In this document: piece by piece, positions 1 through 8,536 of the stretch
Layout: each line of letters begins with the position of its first letter
Numbering within the stretch: position 1 is the stretch's first letter
Assembly: GCF_900230195.1 (NCBI RefSeq)
Contig: NZ_OCNE01000003.1
Coordinates: 409,731-473,730, forward strand
Direction of reading: 5' to 3'
DNA: 64,000 nt
From: Streptomyces zhaozhouensis
Lineage (GTDB): Bacteria > Actinomycetota > Actinomycetes > Streptomycetales > Streptomycetaceae
Program-made: the position numbers and the translations under genes
Notes under the pieces: generated by a model
What the model saw: the letters and a program-made list of their open reading frames with translations, nothing else
What the model was told of the DNA's origin: nothing
Database searches by the model: none

Positions 1-132
1 CTCTTCGCGGTCGTCCGCGAGGGAAGCCTGGTCACGGTGGTGCGCTGGGGGCAGATGGGCACGCTGGACCAGGCGCCGGTGGAGGAGTTCCTCGCCACGG
101 CCGAGTCCGCGCGGGCCCGGCTCGACGGGTAG
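1..132 (+). CDS. C-terminal end of an unidentified protein (partial)
   Basis: An open frame runs from the first base to a TAG stop at 130-132 and encodes the last 43 residues of a protein that starts outside the window. The codons show strong third-position GC bias, and a stable hairpin follows the stop. The visible tail alternates hydrophobic strands with charged residues and ends in an Ala/Arg-rich helix. No family can be recognised from so short a piece. Confidence 0.6.
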   Translation, partial: LFAVVREGSLVTVVRWGQMGTLDQAPVEEFLATAESARARLDG

Positions 133-154
133 CGCCGGGCGCCGTCCACGACGG

Positions 155-198
155 CCGGCCCGGTCGGTCGACGCCCACGCGTCGGCCGGCCGGGCCGG
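155..198 (+). terminator. Strong hairpin, probable terminator of the partial upstream gene
   Basis: A 20-bp stem with two G-U type pairs (arms 155-174 and 179-198) and a four-base loop lies 23 bases after the stop of the first gene. There is no T-tract, as is usual for Streptomyces terminators. The rest of 199-428 holds no gene and is the upstream region of the LacI-family regulator. Confidence 0.55.
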
Positions 199-363
199 GG
201 CCGTTCCGGCGCGCCGAGTGGGTATGTCTCTCCGGTGGGCGGTGTGCGCGGGAACTGCTTCCATGCACACGTTTACAACGCGCCGCCACGGGATCGGCAC
301 CGGGGAACGGACGCCAACCGTCCGTTTAGCGCTCCGAGTTGGCCGAAAGCACAAGATTTTTCA

Positions 364-377
364 TGTAAGCGATTGCA
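364..377 (+). promoter_or_regulatory. Putative LacI-family operator (autoregulation)
   Basis: TGTAAGCGATTGCA fits the LacI/GalR operator pattern TGNAANCGNTTNCA. It lies 51 bases upstream of the ATG of the adjacent LacI-type gene. The position suggests that the regulator controls itself and the downstream GH13 gene. This is inferred from the motif alone. Confidence 0.5.
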
Positions 378-428
378 CCACCTCCGGTGTCGGCAGTACG
401 TTCGGCTTACCGCCGTGATCGGAGGGTT

Positions 429-1505
429 ATGGCCGCGAGCATCATCGATGTCGCCAAGCGGGCCGAGGTGTCGACCGCCACCGTCTCCCGTGCCCTGCGG
501 GGGCTGCCGAACGTGTCGGCGGCGACCCGGGAGCGCGTGCTGCGCGCCGCCGAGGAGCTGTCGTACTCGGTCTCCCCGCACGCCTCCTCGCTCGCCTCAG
601 GCCGCACGGGCACCGTCGGCGTCGTGGTGCCGTTCGTCAACCGCTGGTTCTACAGCCAGGTGTTGGCCGGCATCGACTCGGTGCTGCGCGCCCACGACCT
701 CGATCTGCTGCTCTACAACCTCGGTGACGAGCGGGTGCACGAGCGGTTCTTCACCAGGATGCCGTTGCGCCGCAGGGTGGACGCCCTGATCGTGCTCAAC
801 CTGCCGCTGTCGGCGGCGGAGAGCGAGGCGCTGGTGTCGATGGAGGTGCCGATCGCCGTGCTCGGCAGCTCGATCCCGGGCTGCTGGCACGTCTCGATCG
901 ACAACCAGGAGGGGGCGAGCACCGCCGTTCGCCACCTGATCAACCTGGGGCATCGCCGAATCGGTATGATCACCGCCGCCCCCGGAGATCCTCGGGGGTT
1001 CACCACCCCGATCGTTCGCCAGCACGCCTACCGCACGGTGCTCGCGCAGGCCGGGATTGCCTACGACCCGGATCTGGAAGTGCCTGGCCATCTGAGTATC
1101 GACGAGGGCGCCTCGGCGATGGCGCAGTTGCTGAGCCTCGCCGAACCCCCGACGGCGGTCTTCGCCGAGTCGGACCACATGGCCTTCGGCGCACTGCGGA
1201 CGTTGGGCCGCATGGGGCTTACCGCCCCCGACGATGTCTCGGTCATCGGGTTTGACGACCACGAGACGGCCGAGCTGCTCGATCTCACCACGATCGCGCA
1301 ACCCGTAGCCCACCAGGGGGAGTTGCTCGCCCGCCAGATCCTGGACGCACTGTCCGGGGGCGACGAGGAGCCCGCCCAGGTGGTGGTGCCGACCCGGCTG
1401 GTAGTCCGGGGCACCACCGGCGCGGCGCGGGAACATCCGCCCCGATATCACTCCACACCTCGGCCGGGACCTGAACCGGACCAGCACAGCACCACCGCGC
1501 GGTGA
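429..1505 (+). CDS. LacI-family transcriptional regulator
   Basis: This 358-residue protein has a LacI-type N-terminal helix-turn-helix (IDVAKRAEVSTATVSRAL, about residues 6-23) followed by a periplasmic-binding-protein-like sensor domain ending near VVRG. The ATG at 429 is chosen because GGAGG lies at 421-425; an upstream in-frame ATG at 387 has no such site. It probably represses the GH13 gene that starts 55 bases downstream, in response to an alpha-glucoside, and an operator-like palindrome lies in its own upstream region. The C-terminal 30 residues are Pro/Arg-rich and probably disordered. The inducer is inferred only from the neighbour. Confidence 0.9.
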   Translation: MAASIIDVAKRAEVSTATVSRALRGLPNVSAATRERVLRAAEELSYSVSPHASSLASGRTGTVGVVVPFVNRWFYSQVLAGIDSVLRAHDLDLLLYNLGDERVHERFFTRMPLRRRVDALIVLNLPLSAAESEALVSMEVPIAVLGSSIPGCWHVSIDNQEGASTAVRHLINLGHRRIGMITAAPGDPRGFTTPIVRQHAYRTVLAQAGIAYDPDLEVPGHLSIDEGASAMAQLLSLAEPPTAVFAESDHMAFGALRTLGRMGLTAPDDVSVIGFDDHETAELLDLTTIAQPVAHQGELLARQILDALSGGDEEPAQVVVPTRLVVRGTTGAAREHPPRYHSTPRPGPEPDQHSTTAR

Positions 1506-1560
1506 GCCGCCGCCGACCGCGCATCTCCCAGGGTCAACTCGCAAGAGGAATGGAAGATAC

Positions 1561-3237
1561 GTGCCCCGCACCCGCATTGACCAGAAGTCGGCCGCGCCCT
1601 GGTGGCGAGACGCCGTCATCTACCAGGTCTACATCAGAAGCTTCGCCGACGGGAACGGCGACGGGATCGGCGACCTCGCCGGTCTGCGTGCCCGTCTGCC
1701 CTACCTTCAGGAACTGGGGGTGGACGCGCTGTGGATCAACCCCTGGTATCCGTCCCCGATGGCCGACGGCGGCTACGACGTCGCCGACTACCGGAACATC
1801 GACCCCGCCTTCGGCACCCTCGCCGAGGCGGAGGAGATGATCGCCGAGGCGCACACCTTCGGGATGCGCGTCGTGCTGGACATCGTCCCCAACCACACCT
1901 CCGACCAACACGCCTGGTTCCAGGAGGCGTTGGCCGCCGCGCCGGGATCTCCCGAGCGGGAGCGCTACGTCTTCAGGGACGGCCTCGGTGAGGACGGCGC
2001 ACGGCCGCCCAACGACTGGCGCAGCCGGTTCGGCGGCCCCGCGTGGACGCGGATCACCGAGCCCGACGGCACGCCGGGCCAGTGGTACCTGCACCTGTTC
2101 GACTCGCTCCAGCCGGACCTGCACTGGGGGAACCGGGAGGTGCGGGACGAGTTCGAGGCGATTTTGCGCTTCTGGTTCGACCGGGGTGTGGACGGCTTCC
2201 GGATCGACGTGGCGCACGGGCTGGTCAAGGACCCGGCCCTGCCCGACCTGGGCATCCCCGAGGACGCCGTCTTCGAGCACGAGCGGCACCGGGAGAGCCA
2301 CCCGCACTGGGACCAGGACGGGGTGCACGAGATCTACCAGGCGTGGCGCAAGATCGCCGACTCCTACGCGGGCGACCGGGTCTTCGTGGCCGAGGCGCAT
2401 GTGCGGGACGAGCGGCTGGCCGGCTACCTGCGCCAGGACGAGCTGCACACGGCGTTCAACTTCCCCTATCTGAAGTCCTCCTGGGAGCCGAAGGCGATGC
2501 GGGAGGTGATCGACCGCAGCGTGACCACGCTGGCGACGGTCGGCGCGCCGCCGACCTGGGTGCTCTCCAACCACGACGTGCCCCGGCACGTGACCCGCTA
2601 CGGGCGGGAGGACACCACGACGCACGAGCACGACACCGTCGGGGGCCGGGTCGACCTGGAACTGGGAACGCGCAGGGCGCGCGCCGCCGCGCTGCTGACG
2701 CTGGCGCTGCCCGGCGGCGCCTACCTGTACCAGGGCGAGGAGTTGGGCCTGTGGGAGGTCGAGGACCTGCCGGACGAGGTGCTGGCCGACCCGACGTGGG
2801 AGCGTTCCGGGCGCACGGTGCGCGGGCGCGACGGCTGCCGGGTGCCGCTGCCGTGGTCGGGGCTCGACGGGCCGTTCGGCTTCGGGCCGAAGGGCACGGA
2901 GCCGTGGCTGCCGCAGCCGGCCGAGTGGAAGAGCCTGACGGCGCAGGCGCAGTCGGGCATCCCCTGGTCGATGCTGGAGCTGTACCGCTCGGCGCTGCGG
3001 CTGCGGCGGGAGCAGCCGGGCTTCGACAGCGGGACGCTGCGCTGGTTGACGACGCCGGAGGGGGTGCTCGCGTTCGAGCGGTCGCCGGTGCTGCGGTGCG
3101 CGGTCAACTTCTCGGGTGAGCCGTACCCGCTGCCGAAGAACTGGGGCGTGCTGTTGACCAGCGAGCGGCTGGTCAACGGACACCTGCCGCCGGACACGAC
3201 GGTCTGGCTCTGGGGCGGCGGCTCAGCGCGGGGGTGA
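1561..3237 (+). CDS. GH13 alpha-glucosidase / oligo-1,6-glucosidase-type hydrolase
   Basis: This 558-residue (beta/alpha)8 glycoside hydrolase hydrolyses alpha-glucosidic bonds of short maltodextrin- or isomaltose-type sugars, probably in the cytoplasm because no signal peptide is seen. Diagnostic GH13 motifs are present in order: DIVPNH, GFRIDVAHG (nucleophile Asp), VAEAH (acid/base Glu) and LSNHDVPRH. The QVYIRSFADGNGDGIGDL start is typical of the GH13 alpha-glucosidase subfamilies. The start is GTG at 1561, with a purine-rich AAGAGG about 14 bases before it. It follows the LacI gene on the same strand and is probably regulated by it. The exact substrate (maltose, trehalose or isomaltose) cannot be fixed from sequence. 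Confidence 0.92.
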   Translation: MPRTRIDQKSAAPWWRDAVIYQVYIRSFADGNGDGIGDLAGLRARLPYLQELGVDALWINPWYPSPMADGGYDVADYRNIDPAFGTLAEAEEMIAEAHTFGMRVVLDIVPNHTSDQHAWFQEALAAAPGSPERERYVFRDGLGEDGARPPNDWRSRFGGPAWTRITEPDGTPGQWYLHLFDSLQPDLHWGNREVRDEFEAILRFWFDRGVDGFRIDVAHGLVKDPALPDLGIPEDAVFEHERHRESHPHWDQDGVHEIYQAWRKIADSYAGDRVFVAEAHVRDERLAGYLRQDELHTAFNFPYLKSSWEPKAMREVIDRSVTTLATVGAPPTWVLSNHDVPRHVTRYGREDTTTHEHDTVGGRVDLELGTRRARAAALLTLALPGGAYLYQGEELGLWEVEDLPDEVLADPTWERSGRTVRGRDGCRVPLPWSGLDGPFGFGPKGTEPWLPQPAEWKSLTAQAQSGIPWSMLELYRSALRLRREQPGFDSGTLRWLTTPEGVLAFERSPVLRCAVNFSGEPYPLPKNWGVLLTSERLVNGHLPPDTTVWLWGGGSARG

Positions 3238-3264
3238 CGTCGCCCTCGCCGGTCGTCGATCGGG

Positions 3265-3302
3265 GCGGTCGGCCCGCTGCCGCGAGGCACCGGGCCGACC
3301 GC
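3265..3302. terminator. Bidirectional terminator between GH13 and gntR
   Basis: A 12-bp perfect inverted repeat (arms 3265-3276 and 3291-3302, 14-base loop) lies between the convergent GH13 gene and the GntR gene. It could end transcription from both sides. Confidence 0.55.
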
Positions 3303-3331
3303 GCCCCTCCCCCGCCGGCGACGCGTCCCGT

Positions 3332-3709
3332 CTATGAGGCGTACGCGGCGCGGACCGCCTCGACCGCCGCGGCGAGGGCCTCGTCCGCGTTGAGGCCGAG
3401 CCGCTTCGCGCGGCGCGCGAAGGTCTCGGCCGCGGCCGCCGCCTCCCGGGCGGCGGCCGAGTCGGCCGGCGCGACGAACGTGCCCTGGCGCCCCCGCGTC
3501 TCCACGACGCCGTCGGCCTCCAGGGTGCGGTACGCCTTGGCGACCGTGTTGACCGCGACGCCCAGTTCCGCGGCGAGGGCCCGCACGGTGGGCAGCCGGT
3601 AGCCGACGGGCAGCGCGCCGCCTCTGGCCTGCTCGGCCACCTGGCGGCACAGCTGCTCGTAGGGCGGCACGGCGGACTCGGGGTCGATGCGCACTGTCAT
3701 CCCGTTCAT
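3332..3709 (-). CDS. GntR-family regulator, YtrA-like short form
   Basis: This 125-residue protein consists of a GntR winged helix-turn-helix (PPYEQLCRQVAEQ ... LPTVRALAAELGVAVNTVAKAYRTLEADG) followed by a short helical tail. It has no ligand-binding domain, which fits the YtrA subfamily. YtrA regulators usually control nearby ABC transporters, but none is visible here. It begins 36 bases after the stop of the N-hydroxylase gene on the same strand, so it may be the last gene of the iron-regulated decarboxylase/hydroxylase unit. Starts at 3709 and 3700 are both possible. Its target is unknown. Confidence 0.85.
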   Translation of the reverse strand: MNGMTVRIDPESAVPPYEQLCRQVAEQARGGALPVGYRLPTVRALAAELGVAVNTVAKAYRTLEADGVVETRGRQGTFVAPADSAAAREAAAAAETFARRAKRLGLNADEALAAAVEAVRAAYAS

Positions 3710-3745
3710 CGGTCCGATTCTGCCGCACCGCCCCCGGCGCCCGCG

Positions 3746-5092
3746 TCAGCCGGCCGGCGGGCCGCCGGGGCCGAAGGTCTGGAACGCGGTGTTCCTCGGG
3801 ATCCGGAAGACCTCGCGCCCGCTGACCGCGTTCAGGATCAGGGCGCTGCGGTAGGCGCCGATGCCCAGGTCGGGGGCGGCGGCCCCGTGCGTGTGGAGTT
3901 CGGCGTTCTGGACGAAGAGCCCGCCGGTGACCTCGGGGGCGGTCGCCACCCGGTGCTCGGCCGAGACGTCGTAGCGGCCTCGCGCGTCCCAGACGATCAG
4001 CTTCTCGACGGGCGCCAGGCAGTCGGGGCGGCGGGCCGCGTAGCCGGTGGAGGCGATCACGGCGTCGGTGCGGTGGACGGCCTCGCGTTCGGTGTCGGCG
4101 TGCCAGGTGGTCAGGCGCAGGCCGCCGTCCTCGTCGGGTTCGGCGCCGCGCACGGCCGTGGCCGGGAGCAGCGTGACGGGCGGCCGGTCGCCGTCGAGCA
4201 GGTGGTCGTAGAGCTCCTGGTGGATGAGGTCGATCGTCTCGCTGTCGATGCCCTTGTAGAGCTGCCACTGGGAGGTGACCAGTCGGTCCCTGGTCTCCGG
4301 TGGCAACGCGTGGAAGTACCGCATGTAGGCGGGGGTGGTGTACTCCAGCACCAGCTTGGAGTAGTCCAGTGGGGCGAACCCCCAGGAGCGGGTGAGCCAG
4401 TTGACCGACCAGTCGGCGTCGCGCTGGCGGCGCAGCAGGTCGAGGAAGACCTCGGCGCCCGACTGGCCGGAGCCGACCACGGTGACGGAACGGGTGCCGG
4501 CGTCGACGAGCGCGTCGACGCGGTGCAGGTACTCGCCGGAGTGGAAGACGCGGTCGCCGGCCAGCCGGCGCAGCGGCTCGGGGAGGACGGGTTCGGTGCC
4601 GACACCCATGACGAGGTGGCGGGCGCGGCGGGTGGTGACGGCGCCGGTGGCGGTGTCGCGGAGGGTGAGCAGCCAGCGTGCGGCCGCGGCGTCCCAGTCG
4701 ACGGCCGTCACGTCGGTGCCGAAGTGGCAGCCGGGCAGCCGGGCGGCGGCCCAGGCGCAGTAGTCGGCGTACTCGCGGCGCGGGACGTGGAAGCGTTCGG
4801 CGATGTAGAAGGGGTACATCCGGTCGTGTTCGACCAGGTAGTTGAGGAACGACCAGCGGCTGGTGGGGCGGATCAGGGTGACGAGGTCGGCGAGGAAGCC
4901 GACCTGGAGCGAGGCCCAGTCGAACATCAGGCCCGGGTGCCAGTCGTAGCGCGGGCGGCGGTCGAACGCGGCGAAGCGCAGCTCGGGCACCTCGTCGGCG
5001 AGCGCGGCGAGGGCGAGGTTGAACGGTCCTATGCCGACGGCCGCCAGGTCGAGGTCGGGCTCGGTCACGGACCCGGTTGCGGACTCGGTCAC
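3746..5092 (-). CDS. desB: L-lysine/diamine N-hydroxylase, DesB-like FAD monooxygenase
   Basis: This 448-residue flavoprotein belongs to the IucD/PvdA/SidA N-hydroxylating monooxygenases. It has an FAD-binding GIGPFNLALAAL near the N-terminus, an NADPH-binding VVGSGQSGAEVFLDLL in the middle and a TGY motif (ASTGY) near the end. In desferrioxamine synthesis DesB hydroxylates cadaverine using FAD, NADPH and oxygen. The GTG start at 5092 overlaps the decarboxylase TGA by four bases (GTGA), and GGAGGA lies just upstream inside that gene, so translation is probably coupled. The much longer open frame upstream is only the shadow of the decarboxylase gene. The substrate is inferred from the neighbour and could also be ornithine or putrescine. 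Confidence 0.85.
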   Translation of the reverse strand: MTESATGSVTEPDLDLAAVGIGPFNLALAALADEVPELRFAAFDRRPRYDWHPGLMFDWASLQVGFLADLVTLIRPTSRWSFLNYLVEHDRMYPFYIAERFHVPRREYADYCAWAAARLPGCHFGTDVTAVDWDAAAARWLLTLRDTATGAVTTRRARHLVMGVGTEPVLPEPLRRLAGDRVFHSGEYLHRVDALVDAGTRSVTVVGSGQSGAEVFLDLLRRQRDADWSVNWLTRSWGFAPLDYSKLVLEYTTPAYMRYFHALPPETRDRLVTSQWQLYKGIDSETIDLIHQELYDHLLDGDRPPVTLLPATAVRGAEPDEDGGLRLTTWHADTEREAVHRTDAVIASTGYAARRPDCLAPVEKLIVWDARGRYDVSAEHRVATAPEVTGGLFVQNAELHTHGAAAPDLGIGAYRSALILNAVSGREVFRIPRNTAFQTFGPGGPPAG

Positions 5093-6639
5093 GGGAGTTC
5101 CTCCGTCTCCACCGCGCGGCCCGCCGCCTCGACGGCGGTCAGCAGCTCCTGGATGTCGTCCCGCGTGGCCTGCGGGTTGAGCAGGGTGAGTTTGAGCCGG
5201 ACGCGGCCGGTGGTCGCGTCGCCGGCCAGGTCGTCGGTGCGGCCGATCAGGGCGCGCCCCTGGAGCAGCAGCCGGCGGCGCAGGGCACCGTTGACGGCGT
5301 CGGCGCGTGCGGGGTCGGCGGTGCCGCCGGCGGGCACGTAGCGGAAGACCACGGTGGTGAGCACCGGGGTGGCGACCAGTTCCAGGCGGGGGTGGGCCGT
5401 TATCCGTTCGGCGGCGAAGACGGCCAGGTCGTGGCAGGTCTCCAGCATCCGGCCTATGCCGCGCCTGCCGAGCGCGAGGAAGGTGGCGACGACCTTGAGC
5501 GCGTCCGCCCTGCGGGTGGTGGCCAACGAGTGGCCGAGCAGCCCGTCGTAGCCGGCGGCGCCGTCGTCGTCGGGGTTGAGGTAGGCGACGCGCAGCCCGG
5601 TGCTGCCCGTCAGGTCGGCGCGGTCGCGGACCAGCAGCACGCTGGCGGCGGCCGGCTGCCAGGCGGTCTTGTGCAGGTCGATGGTGAGCGAGTCGGCGTG
5701 CTCGACGCCGTCGAGCAGCGGGCGCAGCCGGTCGGAGAAGAGGGCGCCGCCCCCGTAGGCGGCGTCGACGTGCAGGCGCGCGCCGTGGCGGTGGGCGGCG
5801 GCGGCCAGCTCCGCCAGCGGGTCGACGGAACCGTAGTCGGTGGTGCCGGCGGTGGCGACGACGGCGATCGGCAGTTCGTTCTCGGGGCGCGCGGCGAGGG
5901 CCCGCTCCAGCGCCTCGGCGGTCATCCTGCGGTGCGCGTCGGCGGGCACGGGGCGGACGGCCTCCTCGCCCAGGCCCAGCACCGAGCAGGCCCTGGCGAC
6001 CGAGAAGTGCGCCAACTCGGAGCAGTAGACGACGGGTTGGGTGGCCATTCCGGTCAGGCCCGCGCTTCTGACGTCGCGTTGGGCGCGCAGCGCGGTGTCG
6101 CGGGCGATGAGGAGCGCCTGGAGGTTGGAGGCGGTGCCGCCGGGGGTGAGCACCCCGTCGGCGTGCGGTCCGTAGCCGGCGAGCGCGGTGAGCGCGCGCA
6201 CCAGGCGGCTCTCCAACTCGACGGCGACGGGGCCGCTGTCCCAGGTGTCGACGGAGGCGTTGAACGCGGAGGCCAGCACGTCGGTCGCGGTGGCGACGCC
6301 GAGGGCCGGGGGCTGGAGGTGGGCGGCGGCCCTGGGGTGGGCGAGGTCGACGGTGTGGCTGGCGTAGGTCCTGGCCAGCGCGAGCACCGCGTCGCGGCCG
6401 CCGCCGTCGGCCGGCAGGGGGCCGTCGGGGAGCTGGGCGTCCACCACGTGGGCGAGTTCGAGGGGGGTGAGCGGCGGGAGCGGGCCGCCCCGGCGGCGCA
6501 GGGCCTTGGCGGCCTCGCTGGTCAACTCGCCGACGAGGCGGCCGACCTCGACGATGCCCTCGGGGTCGGCGGCCAGCAGGTCGGGCTCCCTCAGGGGGTC
6601 GGGCGCGGGCACGGTGGGTACGTGGCCGGACATGCTCAT
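5089..6639 (-). CDS. desA: PLP-dependent group II decarboxylase, DesA-like (lysine or related amino acid)
   Basis: This 516-residue fold-type I PLP decarboxylase has LTPGGTASNLQALL (about residues 164-177), HVDAAYGGG (about 290) and the PLP lysine in DLHKTAWQP (Lys about 324). In a desferrioxamine pathway the enzyme makes cadaverine from lysine; the sequence alone also allows ornithine or 2,4-diaminobutyrate. The ATG at 6639 is chosen because AAGGGA lies about 12 bases upstream and the 28 codons further up look like leader. It is first in an iron-controlled unit with the overlapping N-hydroxylase. Its active-site surroundings differ visibly from the S. coelicolor DesA I remember, so the substrate call is cautious. 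Confidence 0.8.
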   Translation of the reverse strand: MSMSGHVPTVPAPDPLREPDLLAADPEGIVEVGRLVGELTSEAAKALRRRGGPLPPLTPLELAHVVDAQLPDGPLPADGGGRDAVLALARTYASHTVDLAHPRAAAHLQPPALGVATATDVLASAFNASVDTWDSGPVAVELESRLVRALTALAGYGPHADGVLTPGGTASNLQALLIARDTALRAQRDVRSAGLTGMATQPVVYCSELAHFSVARACSVLGLGEEAVRPVPADAHRRMTAEALERALAARPENELPIAVVATAGTTDYGSVDPLAELAAAAHRHGARLHVDAAYGGGALFSDRLRPLLDGVEHADSLTIDLHKTAWQPAAASVLLVRDRADLTGSTGLRVAYLNPDDDGAAGYDGLLGHSLATTRRADALKVVATFLALGRRGIGRMLETCHDLAVFAAERITAHPRLELVATPVLTTVVFRYVPAGGTADPARADAVNGALRRRLLLQGRALIGRTDDLAGDATTGRVRLKLTLLNPQATRDDIQELLTAVEAAGRAVETEELP

Positions 6640-6729
6640 GAGTCGGTGGCGTCCCTTGTCTCGGGTGTCGCGGCTGTCGTGGGGGTGTACGTGTCCGGAG
6701 AGCGCGGCCGGACGGCAACCCACGACAAT

Positions 6730-6748
6730 TTAGGTTAGGCACACCTAA
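6730..6748 (-). promoter_or_regulatory. DmdR1/IdeR iron box upstream of the desA-like gene
   Basis: TTAGGTTAGGCACACCTAA is a nearly perfect actinobacterial iron box. On the minus strand TTGCAA and TAAATT flank it with 18-base spacing as possible -35 and -10 elements, so Fe(II)-bound repressor would cover the promoter. This predicts that the decarboxylase/N-hydroxylase unit is made only under iron limitation. Confidence 0.9.
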
Positions 6749-6826
6749 CCTTGCAACCGAGCCCCGCCACACCGGGCTTCGCCGGCGCCACTGTCAGTGG
6801 GCGGGAGTAGGGTCGCCGAGCAGAAG

Positions 6827-6854
6827 GAAGCCCCCGACGCCCCCGGGGGGCTTC
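6827..6854 (+). promoter_or_regulatory. Stem-loop in the leader of the PPOX gene
   Basis: GAAGCCCCC at 6827-6835 pairs with GGGGGCTTC at 6846-6854. The stem ends nine bases before the GGGGAGGAG ribosome-binding site of the downstream gene. It could limit ribosome access or end upstream transcripts. No T-tract follows. Confidence 0.35.
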
Positions 6855-6876
6855 GGGCAGCGGGGAGGAGCGCGCG

Positions 6877-7533
6877 GTGGTCGACGACGAGGCGTCCTGG
6901 CGGAGGGACGGGGAGATACACGAGGTCACCGGCGAGGCGGAGTTGACCGCGCTGGTCGGCGAGCCCAAGCCGTACACCAGGGACAAGGTCCGCACCGCGC
7001 TGCACCCGTGGGACCGGGAGTGGCTGGCGCACTCGCCGCTCTGCCTGGTCGCCACCTCGGACGCCGAGGGCCGGCTCGACGTCTCGCCGAAGGGCGATCC
7101 GGCCGGCGTCGCGCTGGTGTTGGACGACCACACGCTCGCGCTCCCCGACCGTCCGGGCAACCGCCGGGTGGACGGCTTCCGCAACATCCTGCGCAACCCG
7201 CGGGTCGGGCTGATCTTCCTGCTGCCGGGGCGGGGCGACACACTGCGGGTCAACGGCCGCGCCAGGATCGTCAGCCGGGCGCCGTTCCTGGACCGCATGG
7301 TGGTCCGGGGCAACCGCCCCCGGCTCGCGCTGCTGGTGGAGGTCGAGGAGGTCTTCCACCACTGCGCCAAGGCGTTCCTGCGCTCCCGCGCCTGGGAGCC
7401 GGAGAGCTGGCGGCCGGACGCGCTGCCGGCCAGGGCCCGGCTCGCCCAGGCGCTGGAGCGCCCCGACGAGCCGCTGGAGGTGCTGGAGGAGCACTACGGC
7501 CCGGCCTACGCCCAGCGGCTCTACGGGGAGTGA
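6877..7533 (+). CDS. Pyridoxamine 5'-phosphate oxidase-type (split-barrel) flavin protein
   Basis: This 218-residue protein has the FMN-binding split-barrel pattern of the PPOX family: a first strand with LCLVATSDAEGRLDVSPKGDPAG, then LALPDRPGNRRVDGFRNILRNPRVGLIFLLPG, then DTLRVNGRARIV. It resembles the MSMEG_1061 subfamily, whose members bind FMN or F420 and reduce small molecules; the true substrate is unknown. The GTG start at 6877 follows a clear GGAGGAG. It is divergent from the iron-controlled decarboxylase unit and convergent with the lipase gene 13 bases further on. It is not itself preceded by an iron box in the right position. Confidence 0.8.
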   Translation: MVDDEASWRRDGEIHEVTGEAELTALVGEPKPYTRDKVRTALHPWDREWLAHSPLCLVATSDAEGRLDVSPKGDPAGVALVLDDHTLALPDRPGNRRVDGFRNILRNPRVGLIFLLPGRGDTLRVNGRARIVSRAPFLDRMVVRGNRPRLALLVEVEEVFHHCAKAFLRSRAWEPESWRPDALPARARLAQALERPDEPLEVLEEHYGPAYAQRLYGE

Positions 7534-7546
7534 GGCGCCGGGCCCC

Positions 7547-8413
7547 TCAGGAGACGAGGTGGCGGCAGTCGGTCGGCTCGGCGCCCGCCGGGTCGAGGGC
7601 GTTGACCACCTCGTGGAAGGCCATCCGGTCGCTGAGGCCGATGGTGACGTGCTCGGAGACGTTGAGCGGGCAGAGGTCCTGGAGCAGCACGTTGCGCACG
7701 CCCGGCTCGTCGATGAACTGCGTCTCGTACGGCGTGACGACCTGGTCGTAGCGGGTGGCGATCACGGTGTACTCGACACCGGGGACGGTGTACCCGTCGG
7801 CGTTCAGCTCGGTCAGGAAGTCGGAGCCGACGACCTGTTGGGTCAGCGCCGGGGTGAAGGTGTCGAGGGCGTCGGCGAGTCCGGGGACGAGGTCGAGCAG
7901 CGTGGTGAGCCCGGACAGGGTGGTGCCGTTGGTGCTGGGCGCGAGCGCGACCAGGGCGTTGACCTTGTCGGCGGCGCCCGGGTGGTTCTTGAGGTAGTGA
8001 CGGGGCATCATCCCGCCCTGGGAGTGGCCGACGATGTCCACCTCGTCGGCGCCGGTGGCGGCCAGCACCTCGTCGACATAGGCGGCCAGTTGCCCGGAGG
8101 ACTCCTCGATGGGGCCGAGCGCGGCGAGGACGGGCACCCCCGGCAGCCGGCCGTAGTCCAACGAGTAGACGCAGTAGCCGCGGTCGACCAGATAGGGGGC
8201 GAGCCCCAGCCAGTTGACGGTGCCGTTGGCGCCGGTGCCGTGGACCAGGACGACGGGGCGGTGCTCGGAGGAGCAGTCGGACTCGTTCCACCCGCCGGTC
8301 GGGGCCGCGGCGTGCGCGGTGCCGCCGGGCAGCGCGAGCAGGGGCAGGGCCAACAGGCCGGCGAACAGGGCGCGTCGGCTGGTGCGTGATGGTGTCGGTG
8401 TCCCGAAGGGCAT
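7547..8413 (-). CDS. Secreted lipase/esterase (alpha/beta hydrolase)
   Basis: This 288-residue protein begins with a twin-Arg-containing signal peptide (SRTSRRALFAGLLALPLLAL, cleavage near AHAAA). The mature part has HRPVVLVHGTGANG (oxyanion-hole region), the nucleophile elbow GHSQGGMMPRHYL, and C-terminal Asp and His candidates. It resembles the extracellular triacylglycerol lipases of Streptomyces that hydrolyse long-chain esters. The ATG at 8413 is preferred because GAGGAG precedes it and the signal peptide then lies at the N-terminus; the upstream 41 codons are leader. Four Cys in the mature part may form disulfides. Confidence 0.85.
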   Translation of the reverse strand: MPFGTPTPSRTSRRALFAGLLALPLLALPGGTAHAAAPTGGWNESDCSSEHRPVVLVHGTGANGTVNWLGLAPYLVDRGYCVYSLDYGRLPGVPVLAALGPIEESSGQLAAYVDEVLAATGADEVDIVGHSQGGMMPRHYLKNHPGAADKVNALVALAPSTNGTTLSGLTTLLDLVPGLADALDTFTPALTQQVVGSDFLTELNADGYTVPGVEYTVIATRYDQVVTPYETQFIDEPGVRNVLLQDLCPLNVSEHVTIGLSDRMAFHEVVNALDPAGAEPTDCRHLVS

Positions 8414-8536
8414 GGCGGCTCTCCTCACCCGGGGTATCGGTGTGGCTCGCGTCACAGCGGCGGGCCCATGCCAAGTTACGGGCGGGTAACCCGCCCCGCC
8501 CACAGGCGAGACGGTGAAGAAGTCTTCACGCGTCAC

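Noticed and set aside
5092..6772. A 1008-residue open frame that appears to fuse a long Arg/Pro-rich region to the N-hydroxylase
   Set aside because: The N-terminal part is the out-of-frame shadow of the decarboxylase gene. The real N-hydroxylase starts at 5092 with a ribosome-binding site and GTGA overlap.
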